Part shown: one piece after another, positions 13,331-27,400 of the stretch
Numbering within the stretch: the stretch's first letter is position 1
Layout of the letters: each line of letters opens with the position of its first letter
Assembly: GCF_023343835.1 (NCBI RefSeq)
Contig: NC_064444.1
Coordinates: 16,529,219-16,593,218 of the forward strand
From: Lagopus muta
Taxonomy: Eukaryota > Chordata > Aves > Galliformes > Phasianidae
DNA: 64,000 nucleotides
Direction: 5' to 3'
The notes under the pieces: generated by a model
What the model was told of the DNA's origin: nothing
Database searches by the model: none
The model's input: only the letters and a program-made list of their open reading frames with translations
Position numbers and translations under genes: made by a program

Positions 13331-15527
13331 TTTAGAGAGAAAAATCAACTAAATTTTTTACTTACTAGTTACTTTGCGATATGCAAAATATAATTATTTG
13401 CTTATGAAAAAAAAAATCAATAATGAAAAGTAGTGAGTATTTTTATTTGGGATTTTTCTTTGCCTTCGATACCCTACTAACACTGGTATTACTATAATAC
13501 TATTACTATTAACATGACAGTAAGAGAATGAAACTCAGCACTGTCAAAGGAACAGTTATCAGTCTATTTTTCTCTGCTAAATGGAGATAAAAATAATATA
13601 ACTTAAAAGTTCTGACCGCACAAATCTCTTTTTGTTACTGTCTTTAAATCTGCTATAAAATTTATTGGGAGCCATATTTTAATGTCAGCATGCAGCAGTC
13701 ATGTTATTTTCTAATCAGACTACTTCAGGTGTGCTTCTTTCCTATACATATGTCAGACTGAGAGTCCTGAAGTTAGAATTACCATAAGGCAACTAAGCAG
13801 TAATAGAGGTGCTGATGAAAAATTGTTCCCAGCTATATTCTTCATTTCTGCCACACAGAGGTTCAGATGCTTATGGATCAAACACTGATCCACTGTAGTT
13901 TCAGAACACCTTGCTATAAACAGCAGTTTAGGAGGTTATCTGAGAGTGGCTTTGCAGTTCTGACTAACAAAGCTAAGCTTGCCGTGTGTCCTTCCCCTAT
14001 GCTCTTTGTAGAGGTTCAGCACAGTTGATTGTGAAGCAGTCACTGCAGTGCTGCAATTTAGAATCCAACACTCTGAAGAGAATATCACACATTTTAGTGT
14101 TATTTAACATGGTAGGCTGTAAAACACAGAAAAAGTATGGCAGAAAAGCAACTGCTGCATGAATAGCTGTAGCATTCCCAAAGGGCAGCAAGGGCAGTGT
14201 GAACTGCAGTCAAAGCAAAGCGTCCTTGCTCATGAATCTCAGCTCTCAGATATCTTCTTGACAGAGTCACTAGCACATACACAGGTCTAGAGATGTCATG
14301 AGCCAACCCAAGCTTGGGCCAGAATATTAATCCAGCTCCTGAGGCAAACCTGAGAACAGAACCAAGTTATCTTCTCTTCATTTTATGCACACATGCACTA
14401 GTTTACATGTAAAAACTAGCGATTGTGACAATGAAAAAGGGAAACTGTATTTCAAGTATCTATTCAACAATTTATCTGGAGACCTGAAGTTTTAAACTCT
14501 CAAAAGCTCTAACCATTCTGTTCACGCTGTTTAGGAATCTGACAGAAGATTTTTCAGTTGATTCCTTCAATTTTCATCAGAAACAAATAAAAAGGGAAGA
14601 GCCAGTTTCACTGCTAGCCTGGCTAAAGCCTACTGTTGAAGCAAGACCTTCCCAGCAGCAATTACTCAGTGCAACAGACATGTTATTACTTACAACTGAA
14701 GATTCACCAACCCTGCCCCAAGGGGAGAACAGCTACTGCACCTGTCAGCATGCAAATATGTTTGGTATGTTCAGTTACATTCACTGGCAAGCCAGTGAAC
14801 CCACTAACAAAAAGATGGGGTTTTACTACATTGAGGCACGTATTTTCAAGAAATCAAAACAGCTGCCTAAAGAGACACTCAAAAAACTGGGAAATAAAAT
14901 TTGCAAGGTTTTACAGTTCTATAAAAGACACCCAGATCCCCTAAGAAAACTCTGTCAGTTCCAATGCATCCTGAGTGCAGTCTGAGTGTAGCTTCAGGCT
15001 GTTAACTCTCCCTAATCCAAAATGCAAAATTGCTTTTGGGTGACACAACCCTCATGCTTTTGGTTGACTTCATAATGTTTTGAGATAATTTCTTCTAAAT
15101 CCAGAATCATTTAACCAATTGAAAAGCATTATTTAAGCTACATTAAAGAATATTTCTGTTTTAACATATTAAAAAAATATTTCATCATTTGCTGTGTACT
15201 TCAAATTTCTTGATATTTCAGACTGGTAGACAGGGATACTCCAGCCACGTAGGAAATGCCAGGAAATTCTGCCAACATCTTTGAAACCAAAGGATTAAAT
15301 ACCTAGTTTCACAAAACTGCAGGATGCAGAGGTAACCATGGAAGGAAATTGTTCAATAGTCTTTTCTACGTAGTGGTGTTCCCTAAGTTTTATACTTTCT
15401 AAACTGGGCATTGTAAGAGTTTACCCATCAGAACTGTGTGGTCTGAAACAAATAAGCTAGTGCCTCTTTTTTTTTTTATATTAACATCCAATACATACAT
15501 TCATGTATATATATAATACGTACATAC

Positions 15528-15539
15528 ACATATATATGT
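15528..15539. repeat. AT-rich palindrome
   Basis: A perfect 12-base palindrome (acatatatatgt) lies inside a longer alternating purine-pyrimidine tract at about 15493-15540. It is a possible site of slippage or cruciform formation, with no further support. Confidence 0.6.
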
Positions 15540-18500
15540 CATTTACACCCAGTAAAACTGCATGTTGGTCTCTATTCTTCCTCCTTCGTGAGGATGACAC
15601 AGCAGTGGGGTAAGATAACGTATGCTCTGCCTGCAGCCCTTTGTGTTTTTCTTAACTACAGCAATGTAATCCTGCATTCCAGATACTGCACAGCTTGGCC
15701 AGTGTATGCATTGTATACAGTGTAACTTAGCCTTATCATAAATAGTTTTGATCCTACCCCAGACACCTAAATAATGAAGTTATTTTAAAAGATGTATAAC
15801 TACTGCCTTACAGTCTGAATCTGTCTACAGAGGATACGAAACAATCTATAATGGTCCACTGCTAGATTTAACCTCCACATCATTTAAGTTCCATTCCTCT
15901 GCTGGTGCTGAAAATCAAGGGGATGGATCAAACAGAGATTTGTGGTTTTTTTAGTGAGAACACTTAAGGACAAGCAGTATCTAAGAAAAATCTTACAGAC
16001 ATAAACCAGATTGTAATCTACTTCCTATTATAAGTCGGACTGGCAAATTTCCAAGCAGAGAAACTTTCTCACTAGCAATGATTTGTTCTTATGCCCCCTG
16101 CCTTTCAAAGCAATTAACTCTTATGTGTGATGATAATTAAGTACATGATTAAGTTTGAGAATGAACTGGATATAATTTTAATGGTCACTGAAAAGAAAGA
16201 GCTGCACCTGAAAATGCCTACTGTCTATTTGTAATTATGCCAAGAAAACATACAGTAAGTATCTGTAAGAAAAGGAGGAAAGCAGTGTCCCATTCTGCTT
16301 CTTTTACCATAATTACCTGACCAATCATTTGATGTCCCTTCTTCAGTGACATTTATGACTGGCCACTCTTGAAGTATTTGCTGCTCCCTTCCATATGTCT
16401 TCCATAAAAACAATAAGGCACATTTTTATTCTGAAAAAAGTAAGTGAAAATGAAAACTTACTTTTCAACTGCTTGAAGGAAGGGACTGTCTTGACGTTCT
16501 GCATTTTCTGTAGCTAAGTCTTGTTAATGTCTCCCTGCCCCTCTCCTGAAGTTTAATACAGTGGTTCGTACAACTACTTGTGGGGCTGCATGATGAAACT
16601 TACCAAGAAAGTGATCTGAGAAAAAATAGATAACCATGAGAGCAAGGGTTATTTCTGACATACATCAATTCCCTGGTCTGCTCAAACATGCAGACCCATA
16701 AACAGTTGAACTCTCATCACCAGGGAGCATTCATGAGAACAGAAGTGCAAGGTGAGCAAATGTTGTTAACTGCCTTTGCTACTGAGAGAAAAAAGGGTGT
16801 CTTCATGCTCAACATTCTTGTTTCCTAAAGCATTTCTGTGGACTGACTGCACAATCAGCTTTTGCTTTGGCAATAAACAGATTACTACTGAAACTAATCA
16901 GAACATGTGCAAAATAGCATAGACATGAGTCATACATACATTATGTTTTAAATTAAATCTTTCCAAAGTGCTGTTAAAATCAGCCAGTGGTTTTCTTTTG
17001 TGTTGTGATTTTTTTTCATCCTCAACTCATCTCTGCATTTACAGGCCTTAGTCACGATGGTCCTTCACAATGGTTTTTTGATTTGTTATCCCAGTATTTC
17101 CAGCCAGACACCAGTTTCTGCTTCTTGTTTATTGTTTATGCTGAAAACTGCCTTTAACATTATCCCTTAAACCTGGAAAACCCTGCCCAAATTAATTAGC
17201 ATTCAACTTAAAACTGAGCCCCAAGACATGTTTTTACTTTGATGCTTACAGTAAACTGCCAGCGAACAGTGGATAGGAAGACTGCAGACAGGGAATTTTG
17301 ATTCTATAAACACTGTTTACTTCCAGCTTCAGGAAGTCTATGAAGTACGCAAATAACTAGACTTGTTGCTCTGTGTTCTTTTGTATCTTTTTCCATTAAA
17401 CTAGTCTGCTACAGCTATTAAAATATAGTAATTGAGATCTCTATGTGTTGTATTAATATATGAGGAAGAAAGCTGACTATTGCTATACATCTTCTGTTTG
17501 ATGCTGTGCTTATATTAAGTAGCACTGATGTGTCAGGAACAAAGTTGCATAATTTACACATACCCTCATGGCAGCACAGTGCACACATAACCTTTTTTGT
17601 TTTTTAAGATCCATACTCATTTTTAATTAAACTTAGAAGCAAACTTGTTCTTTCTTTAAATTTGTTACTGAGCTATAATTAATTTTACTTTTATCTGCCT
17701 TGCTTTGGAAAAGGAGTTGGTCTGGACCAAAGCCAGCTCTTTTACTTCAGTCCCAAGGGAAAATTCAGTCACCTGTATGACAGGAAAAACGAGACTTAAC
17801 TCAGTCAGATCAACCAAGCTTCACAGCAATAAACTAACAGATTTCTATATGACACTGCTCAAGAAAGACAAAAGTGGATAATACCAATACCAATCTTTGA
17901 ATTTTAAAAGCAGAAATTCAGTTTATTCCTAATTTCTACTGTATTTTCTGTCTTTACACATTCATTGGAAAAGGGCTGCTCCCAATCCTGTAAATACAGG
18001 CCATATTTTGCTTATTTTCAGGAGAATCTATAGACCTACACACTGCAGCATACTACTAAACTGAACCACTTCCAAATGTCGTTAGAGCAAAACAATCCTT
18101 TTAGTACTGTCTTGTTAACGATTAACAATGGAAGCACTGCCAAAGTACATTGGCCTGGAATAGGCTGGCCCATAAAAGAGGGTAACTCTTTATGCCATGT
18201 TATGTGAATAAACAACTCATTATGAAATTCTTTGGAATTCCTGTCCTAGAATGTCATGGATATAAGGGGTAGACATGAAAACTTCCATAAAAAAACAGTA
18301 GCAACAGAACTTTCCTCAATATGGTTAAATGATAACATACTCAGCAAGACTAAAAACTTTGTTATTACAATAGCACTGAAGTCTTAAAGAGTGATTTGCA
18401 ACCAGTCACAAAGCAGGTTCATTTTATGGTTAGAAAGTCTTTTCTATTTGTGCACGATGTCATTCATATATTTATGAGGATGAAAGGCCAGAAAACAGAC

Positions 18501-20177
18501 CTACAAAACACTGAGCAGAATTAATCAATTCCATGTAAAAGTGTAGATTGTTTTCAAATAGTGCGTGAATCTGCTTTCATTTCAATTTCAAGTTATGACA
18601 GAAGGCAAATTTATAGGATGGCTTTACAAGAAGTAGGCTTAGCAGAACTTACATTAAGGGCAACTGACTCAACAGCTCAAACCAATCTTTTTATCCACCT
18701 TCCCATATTTTATATCGTGAGCATCCCTCATTTAGTATCAATATGACAAAGGTGGTGTGGAACAGGGAACTTCAGTGACTTGAAACAGCTAGGGAAACAA
18801 AGGAGAAAGGAAATGAGAATAGATGCAGGAGAATCAATTTTAAAAATATATAACTGGTGGAAGAGAAATATAGAGAACATGTGGGTGCAAAGGACAAGTA
18901 CACTAAAAGTATCAGCAGAGTAGCAGGATGTACATAGGAAAGATGATCTAATGGGAAAAACAGGTGCCATAAAATCAGAAGGTCTTGATTATATTTCCAG
19001 TGTTCCTACTGTGGCCCTAAGAAATCCTAAAGAGGTTAGTCATCCACTAGATCCTCTGCCAGTAAAATCAGAAAGAGTACTTATGCGATAAGCAACATGG
19101 GAATATAAAAACCTGTAATAGTCAGGCCTATCAAGCTTTGTGCATGAAAATGAGATTTACCCAATTGCTTCCAAATACATTTTCTCCTACAGCCAGGCCT
19201 CCACTCACTTGTTATGCAGTGCTGCAGCTTCCCTCCCATCACTGGAGGAGGTGCCACTCAGTCACAGTTCTTGAACCCCTACAGCCTACAGTCCCAGCAC
19301 TTTCCCAACATCCAAGTTGAAGCACCTGTCCTACCAAGCCTACGTCTCCAGGTAATGCCACTTTGTTTGATGGAGTCTCCTGGGTAAGGAAAATAACTGA
19401 GAGGTCTGAGCTGTAAGATGTCACAGAGCTGGGGAAATTAAAATCCCTCTGTTGATGGAGGTGTCTTAGCTCAAATAATTGGCTAGATGGGTAACACCAG
19501 AAGAAAAATCCCTGACTCATCCCTTTAGACAGGGGTTAAATAAATGTCTGGTTTGATACAAAATGATGTCTTACTTTTCCTGAGGCTTTTTTTCCTATTT
19601 GCTTGTGATGTCTTGCTCTGTTATAACTTACTGCATTTTTTTAATGGAAAAACTTGACTGAAAGAGAAAAAAAAATCATGGAAAGAAAAATACAAATTAA
19701 ACATAATAGAGAATGTAAGCAAATATAGAGAGAATGATGTTCTCTCATATTCAAACACACGTAGCCACAGCAGCTGCAGAAGAATAAAAATATCAGGCAA
19801 TAACACAGAAGAAGAGTAATAATGGCAACAAGATACATTGTTAATACAGACCATAGAGTACAAAGAATTAGAAATAGTCATACAGCATTGAAAGAGAACA
19901 TCAAAAAAGCTCATGGAGATTGAGTTCCAAAGGAAAAATAAAGTCCCAAATATGGAATTGTAAACAAAAGGAGTACTGAAAGGAGAACATTTCACCAGAA
20001 AGAAGAGAGAGATGTCAAACAGAAAAGATTAACAAAGAACAAAAAGTCTTTGAGGTGCAGAGAGTATTTTCCAGCTTGCACTGGAGGCTGGATTTGGCAT
20101 CGTTAAGATATAGGTGAGGTATTTATACCACATGTTAAAATTTTCATTCCAAAAGTTAATTTGGAAAGCTTTTCTCC

Positions 20178-20193
20178 TTTTTTTTTTTTTTTT
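20178..20193. repeat. T16 homopolymer
   Basis: Sixteen consecutive T follow a pyrimidine-rich lead. Read on the minus strand it is an A-tract, but no retrocopy body borders it. Confidence 0.8.
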
Positions 20194-23100
20194 AAATATA
20201 CATACAGCTGATAGTACAATATAGTCTTTCCCTAAATTGCTTCAGGAGATACTGACTTCTTTAGGTTAAGCAGGGAACCCAGAGTTGCAGGTGGCTGAGC
20301 CAAATGAGCAGCTCTCAGAGGGAGGCCATCCAGTTCTGCTCCCTCCCTTTCCCCTTCTACTTTTCTCCCACACCTTTGTGTTGCATCTGGAGCTTTTCTG
20401 ATTGATCTCAAGGTTGGGCAACTAGACTCACTAACTTGGCAAAAACATACACTTTGGAAGGTAGGCAAGGACAAGTTTTTACTGTTTTATCGGGCTGAAG
20501 AAGCTACAGAATTGAGTTCAGAGGTGACTCAAGATAAATAGTGAAATCACATAGCCCGGAACAGAGTGGGATACAGAAGGGCAGGAAAGGATGAGAGAAA
20601 TCCACCTAGGAAGTATCAAACTCAAAACATCTCCTGAGGTCACAGGAAGCTGGTTTTGTAACTTAACCACCTGAATTGAACACTCTAAGTTAGATGGTGA
20701 GAATGGTGCTGCTGCCATCACTTTTGCATACAGAAGAGGGGCTGTTAGAAGTCTCGCACACTTTTCAAGCAGATATCTTCAGATTCTCATGTCTTTAGTG
20801 CCATATTAACCACATCATTCCACCAAAAGTTGGACTAAAAGAACATCTGTAATGTCCTGAACTAACAGCCTCCCCTTTCCTACTTTGCTCCACAGCACTG
20901 CTTTTGTATTATACTATCACAAGCATTACATGCTTTAAAGTGGAAAATCACATTAGATTTTCACACCTGTGTTTTTCATTGCAAATCTCATAATGACTGT
21001 TGAGTTTCATTTTTCAGCCTTAAAGCCTTAAATTATGCAAGTAAACTAAAACCTGTTTTCAATAATTCATTTTTCCTTGGTGTTCACAGTTCCCTTGCTT
21101 ATAGAAACTCTTTATGTATAAGAAATTTCCCTACTTTTCTGATATGTTCTATGTATACTTAATAGATGTAAATCAGGAAGGGTCTGTTTGGTATTCAGAT
21201 TAAATTCAGCCTAATTTCACTCTCAATTATTTCTCTTTCTACTGTTCTGGCTGCTCACACCTGCTAAATTAAGTTTGAGCAAATAGGTGAAACAAGGCTT
21301 CTACTGCCTGTAGGTAGATGTACAAACAAGCTACTGCAGGGCAAGCGAAGGTGTGAACACACAGCACATCCCATGCTTGACAGAAACTGTCTGCAGCCTG
21401 TTCTTTCCTTAGGTTGTTATGAGCTATTACTACATAAAAGCTGACTTTATAATACTATTTTAACCAATAGCAACATTACAACTTTTAGATACCTGTAGAA
21501 AGAATATGCATCTTTTTTTTTTAATTAACCTCTTAATTCACCTTCCATTTTCCTATTTTTAAACTGGGAGTAATAAACAATAACACTGACTAGTATCACC
21601 AGGAGCACAGCTTCTGCCAGCTGTTCAGAGAGTTTCTGCCTGCCTGCAGGCCTTCAAGGCAGCATCTGAGATCTCTTCTGACTGTATTTTGAAGCACAAA
21701 GGAATTTCTAAGAAATGTTTTATATTAAATAAAAAACTGATCGCTTTGTCCAGAATCATCAACATTTTTCTGGGAAAATGAACATGAAAAAAACACAGAC
21801 GACGATGTCCTTCTGGATGCATGCAGTGGTGGGGTGTAAAAGAAGTGCCCTCCTGCCCCACATCTTAAGGCTTTGGATTGCTTTGTGTCACTGCCTTAGC
21901 TTGTAAAACTGGTCATAAAATTACAGCATCTTAAAGCTCCTGCCACACCTCTTGTTCCCATGCTCACATGTAGCCCTGGCCTCCACAGGCCCGTTGTAAA
22001 CTGAGTATGGGAATATTTAGTTATTTTCCCTTTTTTTAGTATTACATCCTCATATTTTCTTTGTGGAATATAATGGAATCTCCTAAGTTCTAATTATTAC
22101 AGCTGAAAAGAGGCAATTTTCCATTTCCTGACATTCTTTTTATACAGGTTAAAATTTCTCTGTCTTAAAGAAAGGAAATATATTGTTGTAATAGATTATT
22201 TCCTATCATGTACGCATTAATTACACATCTTCAGTTAGTGTTTAAACCACGTACTTCAGAGAGAGACAAAGAATTGTTTGAAGTAGTTTTATAGAAAAAG
22301 AGGCAAACCCTTAGGTTTTGCTGTCGTTGCATTCTTTAATAATTAGTATTCCCTTAATCTGTCTGAAAAATTGAATAAACTATAATGCTAATTAAAATAT
22401 AGGAAACTGCTACTTAAGAGGTCAATCTTTCTTGTCTGATTCAGACAAATCAAATTCCTTTTTTGGTGGCCCACTTTACAAGAGAATAATGATCTCAGAC
22501 ATTTCCACACTACAGTTGGAGCCTATACCCAGGAACCAGAGACATCACTCCATTTCTTCTTAACCAGGAATGACAGTGAGCTATTCTGCATGTGGAAATG
22601 GGAAGAAGTGAAAAGGAAGTGGTTTTGGCTAAAGCAGCACAGGAGAAAAGTAAGCTTATTTTTACACGCAGACTCCAAGTATGAAACTTCATTTTCCATG
22701 CTTATAAATGCCATCTCATGTGGGTTCAATTTTTCCTCTAAGTGTAGGAAACAAGAGAAGAAACTTTGTTGCCATACAGAAAATATTGGCAACGTGGGAT
22801 ATGTGGGTGTGTACGTGGTATCACATTATTCCACTCAAACATTTAAAAAAAAAGAACTAAAAATGTGTACAATGAGGATCAAGTATATCTCAGCAGAGAA
22901 GGCAGGTCTGACAAAGGATGGAGCCGCATGGGCATAGGCTGCCAAGGTCCTTCAGAACTGGTGCTTCTGAGCTGCCAAAAGCATGTAGGAACTAAGTACT
23001 GTTACAGCAGCTGAAGCACTGAAAGAGATTCAATGCAATGAATGTAAGGAGGGGAAGCTGAAACAGATGATGTGGTCACATCAACTCCAGCTAGGGGCCT

Positions 23101-24338
23101 GTTCATCCCCTGTAGCTCCCTCAACAGTTTGTATAGAGAGGCAGGAAAACACTCTGTGGGCTATTGAAGAGTTTAATTTTCTTTGATGTAACTTAATACT
23201 CACAAATAATACTAGTAAACATCTATCTCTCTGTAAAACTATGTGGCTAAAAGTATTTGTGTGTGTAAAACTGTACAGAAAAAAGGAAACAAGCACTTTA
23301 TAGATAACATAATATGAATTTGATGCTTGGGAAATGTATCATTATGCTTTTAAGCACATATCAAGCATTTTTTCTTTTTTGTTAGTATGCTCAGGACACT
23401 AAATACTTAACCTTATCCTATCAATGGCATTCATCTAAATGAAATGAAATGACAGATTGTATCACTTGGCCAATTCGAGATTTAGCTTAGGTTATTTAAT
23501 TATCTGGCTAACTCCGGCTGAAGTTCAGTGATCCAAAACAGGTGAAATTCTTCATGCAGTCTGCGATAAAATCTTTATGATCAGAACAGTGTATACGTTT
23601 TTAGCTCCTTCTCTTACACAGTTACTATGTATTGTCAATGGTGAAAACATTAGACTTAATTTTCTGTATGTTTATGTCTGAGGAAGCAAAATATCTTTCT
23701 GTGTTTGAAATGAAAAGAAACTGCGGCAAGGCTTGAAGACATGAGGAAAAAAGGGCATTACATGCAGGAAGGAGTCTACAGAGTTCTTATGTTAAAATTC
23801 ACAAGTGGATAATGAAATATTTAAAAGTATCTAAAGATATTACTCTAAAAATAACAAACGTTGACCTAGATGTGCCTGGCAGTTCAGTTCTGCTTTCTTA
23901 GCAGTGTTGCCTTAAGTCAACACCAAGCACTTTACAAGTTTGGCTCAGACCATGTATAGACTAAAAAAACTGTAAGACAAATTTCCTTTCTCATTCATTA
24001 TACTGTCAGCATTAGGTGCAAAACCTGAAAATCAAATAGGATCTAATTCCATCCCTGAGAAAAAAAAAAGATCAAACCACTGAATGCATGATTTGCTGTC
24101 ATCCCAACAGAGGAGCATCAGATACAGCTTCACAATTTCCTGAAACAAATATTGTTTGAGGTCAACCAGAGAAAACCAGCTCAAATTTGTGTAAACTTGC
24201 ACATATACTTCTAAGAATCATTTAACTTTTAAGAGCCATTTACATGTCTTTTGTTTTGTTTGTACATAATAAAAGGAGTTAGTTTGGTCACAGTATTTTC
24301 TGTTTCTAATATATATATTTAATGAAATACAGCTTATC

Positions 24339-24413
24339 TATAGTTATATGTATAACATATATATATGTAACATACATTATATATATAACTATACATAACT
24401 ATATATAACTATA
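24339..24413. repeat. AT-rich imperfect inverted repeat, possible hairpin
   Basis: The left end (tatagttatat, 24339-24349) is the exact reverse complement of the right end (atataactata, 24403-24413). The interior is made of further taac/gtta-containing AT units that pair imperfectly. The right half also contains three tandem copies of an ataactat-type unit. The segment could form a cruciform or be a fragile, length-variable site. It lies in non-coding DNA. Confidence 0.7.
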
Positions 24414-27400
24414 ATGCAATGGATGATATCTTACAATTTAAAGTCCAGGCTCTCCTGCAGTGAGGGTCTAAAGTTGCCATCTCTTGGCTGTATCAATATA
24501 CCCTTATTAGCCAGCTGAAGCATACAACCAGTGAATTCAGTACTATAAGCTGACCTTCACTGTGTATATGCAAAAACTGAATAAAAATGTTTCTTTTCTT
24601 TTCCCATTAGTGTTTGTGCCCATTTGAAAGCTGTAATATTAAATTTACAAGGAACACAGACACCAGCAAAACAGCAGGTATCTTAAAATATTAAAGAGCA
24701 AAAATAACAAAATTCTTGGTGTATCCTCTGTCTAAAATATCTGCCCAACTTAAACCATTACTTAAAATAGTAATTGAGGCTTATAGGCATTATTCTATAT
24801 TTCTTCTTTGATGTCTTCATTGCTGCTGAGACTCTACCATGAGTACATATAAAGTCCTTAAGGACCTTAATCAGTCTCCAACTGAGAGTTCAGCCCCACA
24901 GACCCTGCCTGCAGGCCCAGGAGCCCATACAAACTCAGGCCTGGGCATTCACTCCCTGTCTGAGCTCTGCTGTCAGAGTGACTGTTTTTCAGCTCTGCTA
25001 CAGCTATGCTTGTGTTTGGCTGTGCACCTTGTTGGCTCTGATCCATGCATAGGCTTCTTGGCTTGGCCTTGGCCCAGACTAATCACTGCAATTCTGCTTT
25101 GTGATTACTGGGCTGTATTTGACCCTTGATAGACCTGACCCTGAACCTTATGTATATATATTGACTTTCTAGCTTGACCTTTGAACTGACCCTGTCTGGA
25201 TAACAATGGATAACAGGAGCAACAAGGGAACCCACAGAGACTGAACATCTTGATTTCCAGTCTTAGTTTTGCCCTCACAGTACGAGTGAAATTAAGTTGT
25301 GCAGTACAGAATGGTAACAATGCTATTTCATTACTGTAATGTACAAGGCAAGTCTTGGGGTGAAGTATGTATTTAAGGAGGACATGGGTAGAACCCTTGA
25401 ATGTATGAAATCTTTTTCCTCAAACAGCCATAAGAAGTTCTTCAGCAAAATCAGCTTCATAAGATTTTGATCTTTTAGAAAGTAGAATCAGCCTATTAGT
25501 GCAATGCTACTCAATGTGACAAATGTTAAGAGGATGAAGCAAAGACTTGTTAATAGACATTCTAAAATCATTATATTCAAACACTACAACAGAGGAAAAA
25601 GGAATGTGAAATTAAATCTTGATTGTTTCCACTTTACTCATAATGCTTCATCCTTTTTCTTAAGGGTGAAACTTTTGTGGTTTTTCTTGTTATGGACGCC
25701 TTCAAGACTGCAGAAACTATTCCTAATTTCAGCACAGTAAACTAAAGACCTTTTCATACTTTTTGGATGCTAAGGGAACACCTTAGAATAACACACAGTT
25801 TAGAAATCAATGCCCTTGTTGGGATGAAATGTGAGCTACTTGAATTCAAGAGCTTGGTTCCAGCTCAACATGCTTATTAATTTCTTATTTTCAACACAGG
25901 TTTTTCAAACTGGCATTTCTTGAGGAAATAGTATTCTGTCAAAAGTTCTTAGCCAGCTTAACTTGTGCAGTGCTTGAAATAAGCATGGGCTTGAGTTCCT
26001 GGACAGTAAGAGATGAAACAACTACATCACTCTGAAATGAATGGGACTTGGATGCTTAACACAGCATTGTGGATTTTGCAAACCTTTCTGCCTCAGTGAC
26101 CTGAGTCTAAAAATACAATTTATAACTGAAAAAAAGTCCTGAAACAACAGAGTCCCTCACCAGTTCTATCAGAGACTTTTCAATATAAAATTAAACCCAG
26201 TTTTCAAAATAAGAGCCACAAGATGGCAGAAGAGAACAGGAAACGTGAAAAGATTGTTGTGCTGAATGCTTGTTCTAAATATATAACACTCCTCAATTCT
26301 AAAGCACAGCTGAAGGTTCCTGGCTCTATTTTAAAATCGAATGGACATGAATATAATTCATTAGTGACTATGTTTTAAAAACAGTCTCAGCTTTGAAGTT
26401 TCTGAAGGCAATTCTACAGTGAATGCTAACATTGCAATAACAGTTCAGGTTATGTGGTACAGTTAGGACATGGAACATGCACTGTGTTTGTAGATTGTCC
26501 ATATTCCCTCACCTTATCACAGTATGAGGTGTCTGGTAGCTGTTTTCCAATTGCCATTCTTAATTTCTACTCAATTGACCATACAGTGAATTTTGCAGTT
26601 CTAGAAGACATAATCTTAACTCTTACAGTTATGACTATTTAATCTGTACTGGAAGACCTTATAGCATCCTTTCCATTAATTCTATCACTTAAATGACTGA
26701 CATTTTACACATTCCATAAAAATAGCTTTTTTTTATCCGAAACTTTCCATTTATTTTAACCTAAATGAATGCAGTTAAAAATATTGAATCCTTCCTAAGA
26801 ACAACAACCATAACTTTAAAAATAACTATACTTTATAAAGCAAAAGAAAACATTAAAGAATGAAACAAGATAGAAATCTATTATCTCTCAACCTATCAGT
26901 ACAAGAATTTTTTCTGTACTTTTCTTAGTAATTGTGTTATAAAGCTTCAGAAATCTTAGATGCCATCACATCCTTGTCATACCCAACTTGTTATGTTAGC
27001 AGGAGCAGTGTAAGCCACTCAGCCTCTCAGCAGAGAGCATTATGACTTCATACCGCATTTTACAGCAATATTTTTCTTTAACCTATTAACAGTGGAGATC
27101 AAACTGAGTTTCCAGATAAAGAACATTTTTAGTGATTACTTGACCAGACAAGAAAGCATTTAGAAAAACCTAGAACTGCCTTGCAACAGAAGTTACTTCA
27201 CTTCCTTCTCTGTTCCTGTATGCTTAGCTTCCACAGTCAAACTTCTCATTTTCATTCTAAGAACATATGTTTCTTTAATCTGAATTGACATACCTCTTTT
27301 GCTTTTCCTCTCCAACTAGATGCAAAACTTTCTTACTCTTCTTCCCTTACCCATACATGCAGGAAAGGAAGCAATGCAAGAGTCGTAGTTGTAGGAAATA

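Noticed and set aside
14636-14985. Two overlapping frames of 102 and 101 codons
   Set aside because: They occupy the same bases in different phases, have no recognised similarity, and are within the length expected by chance in AT-rich DNA.
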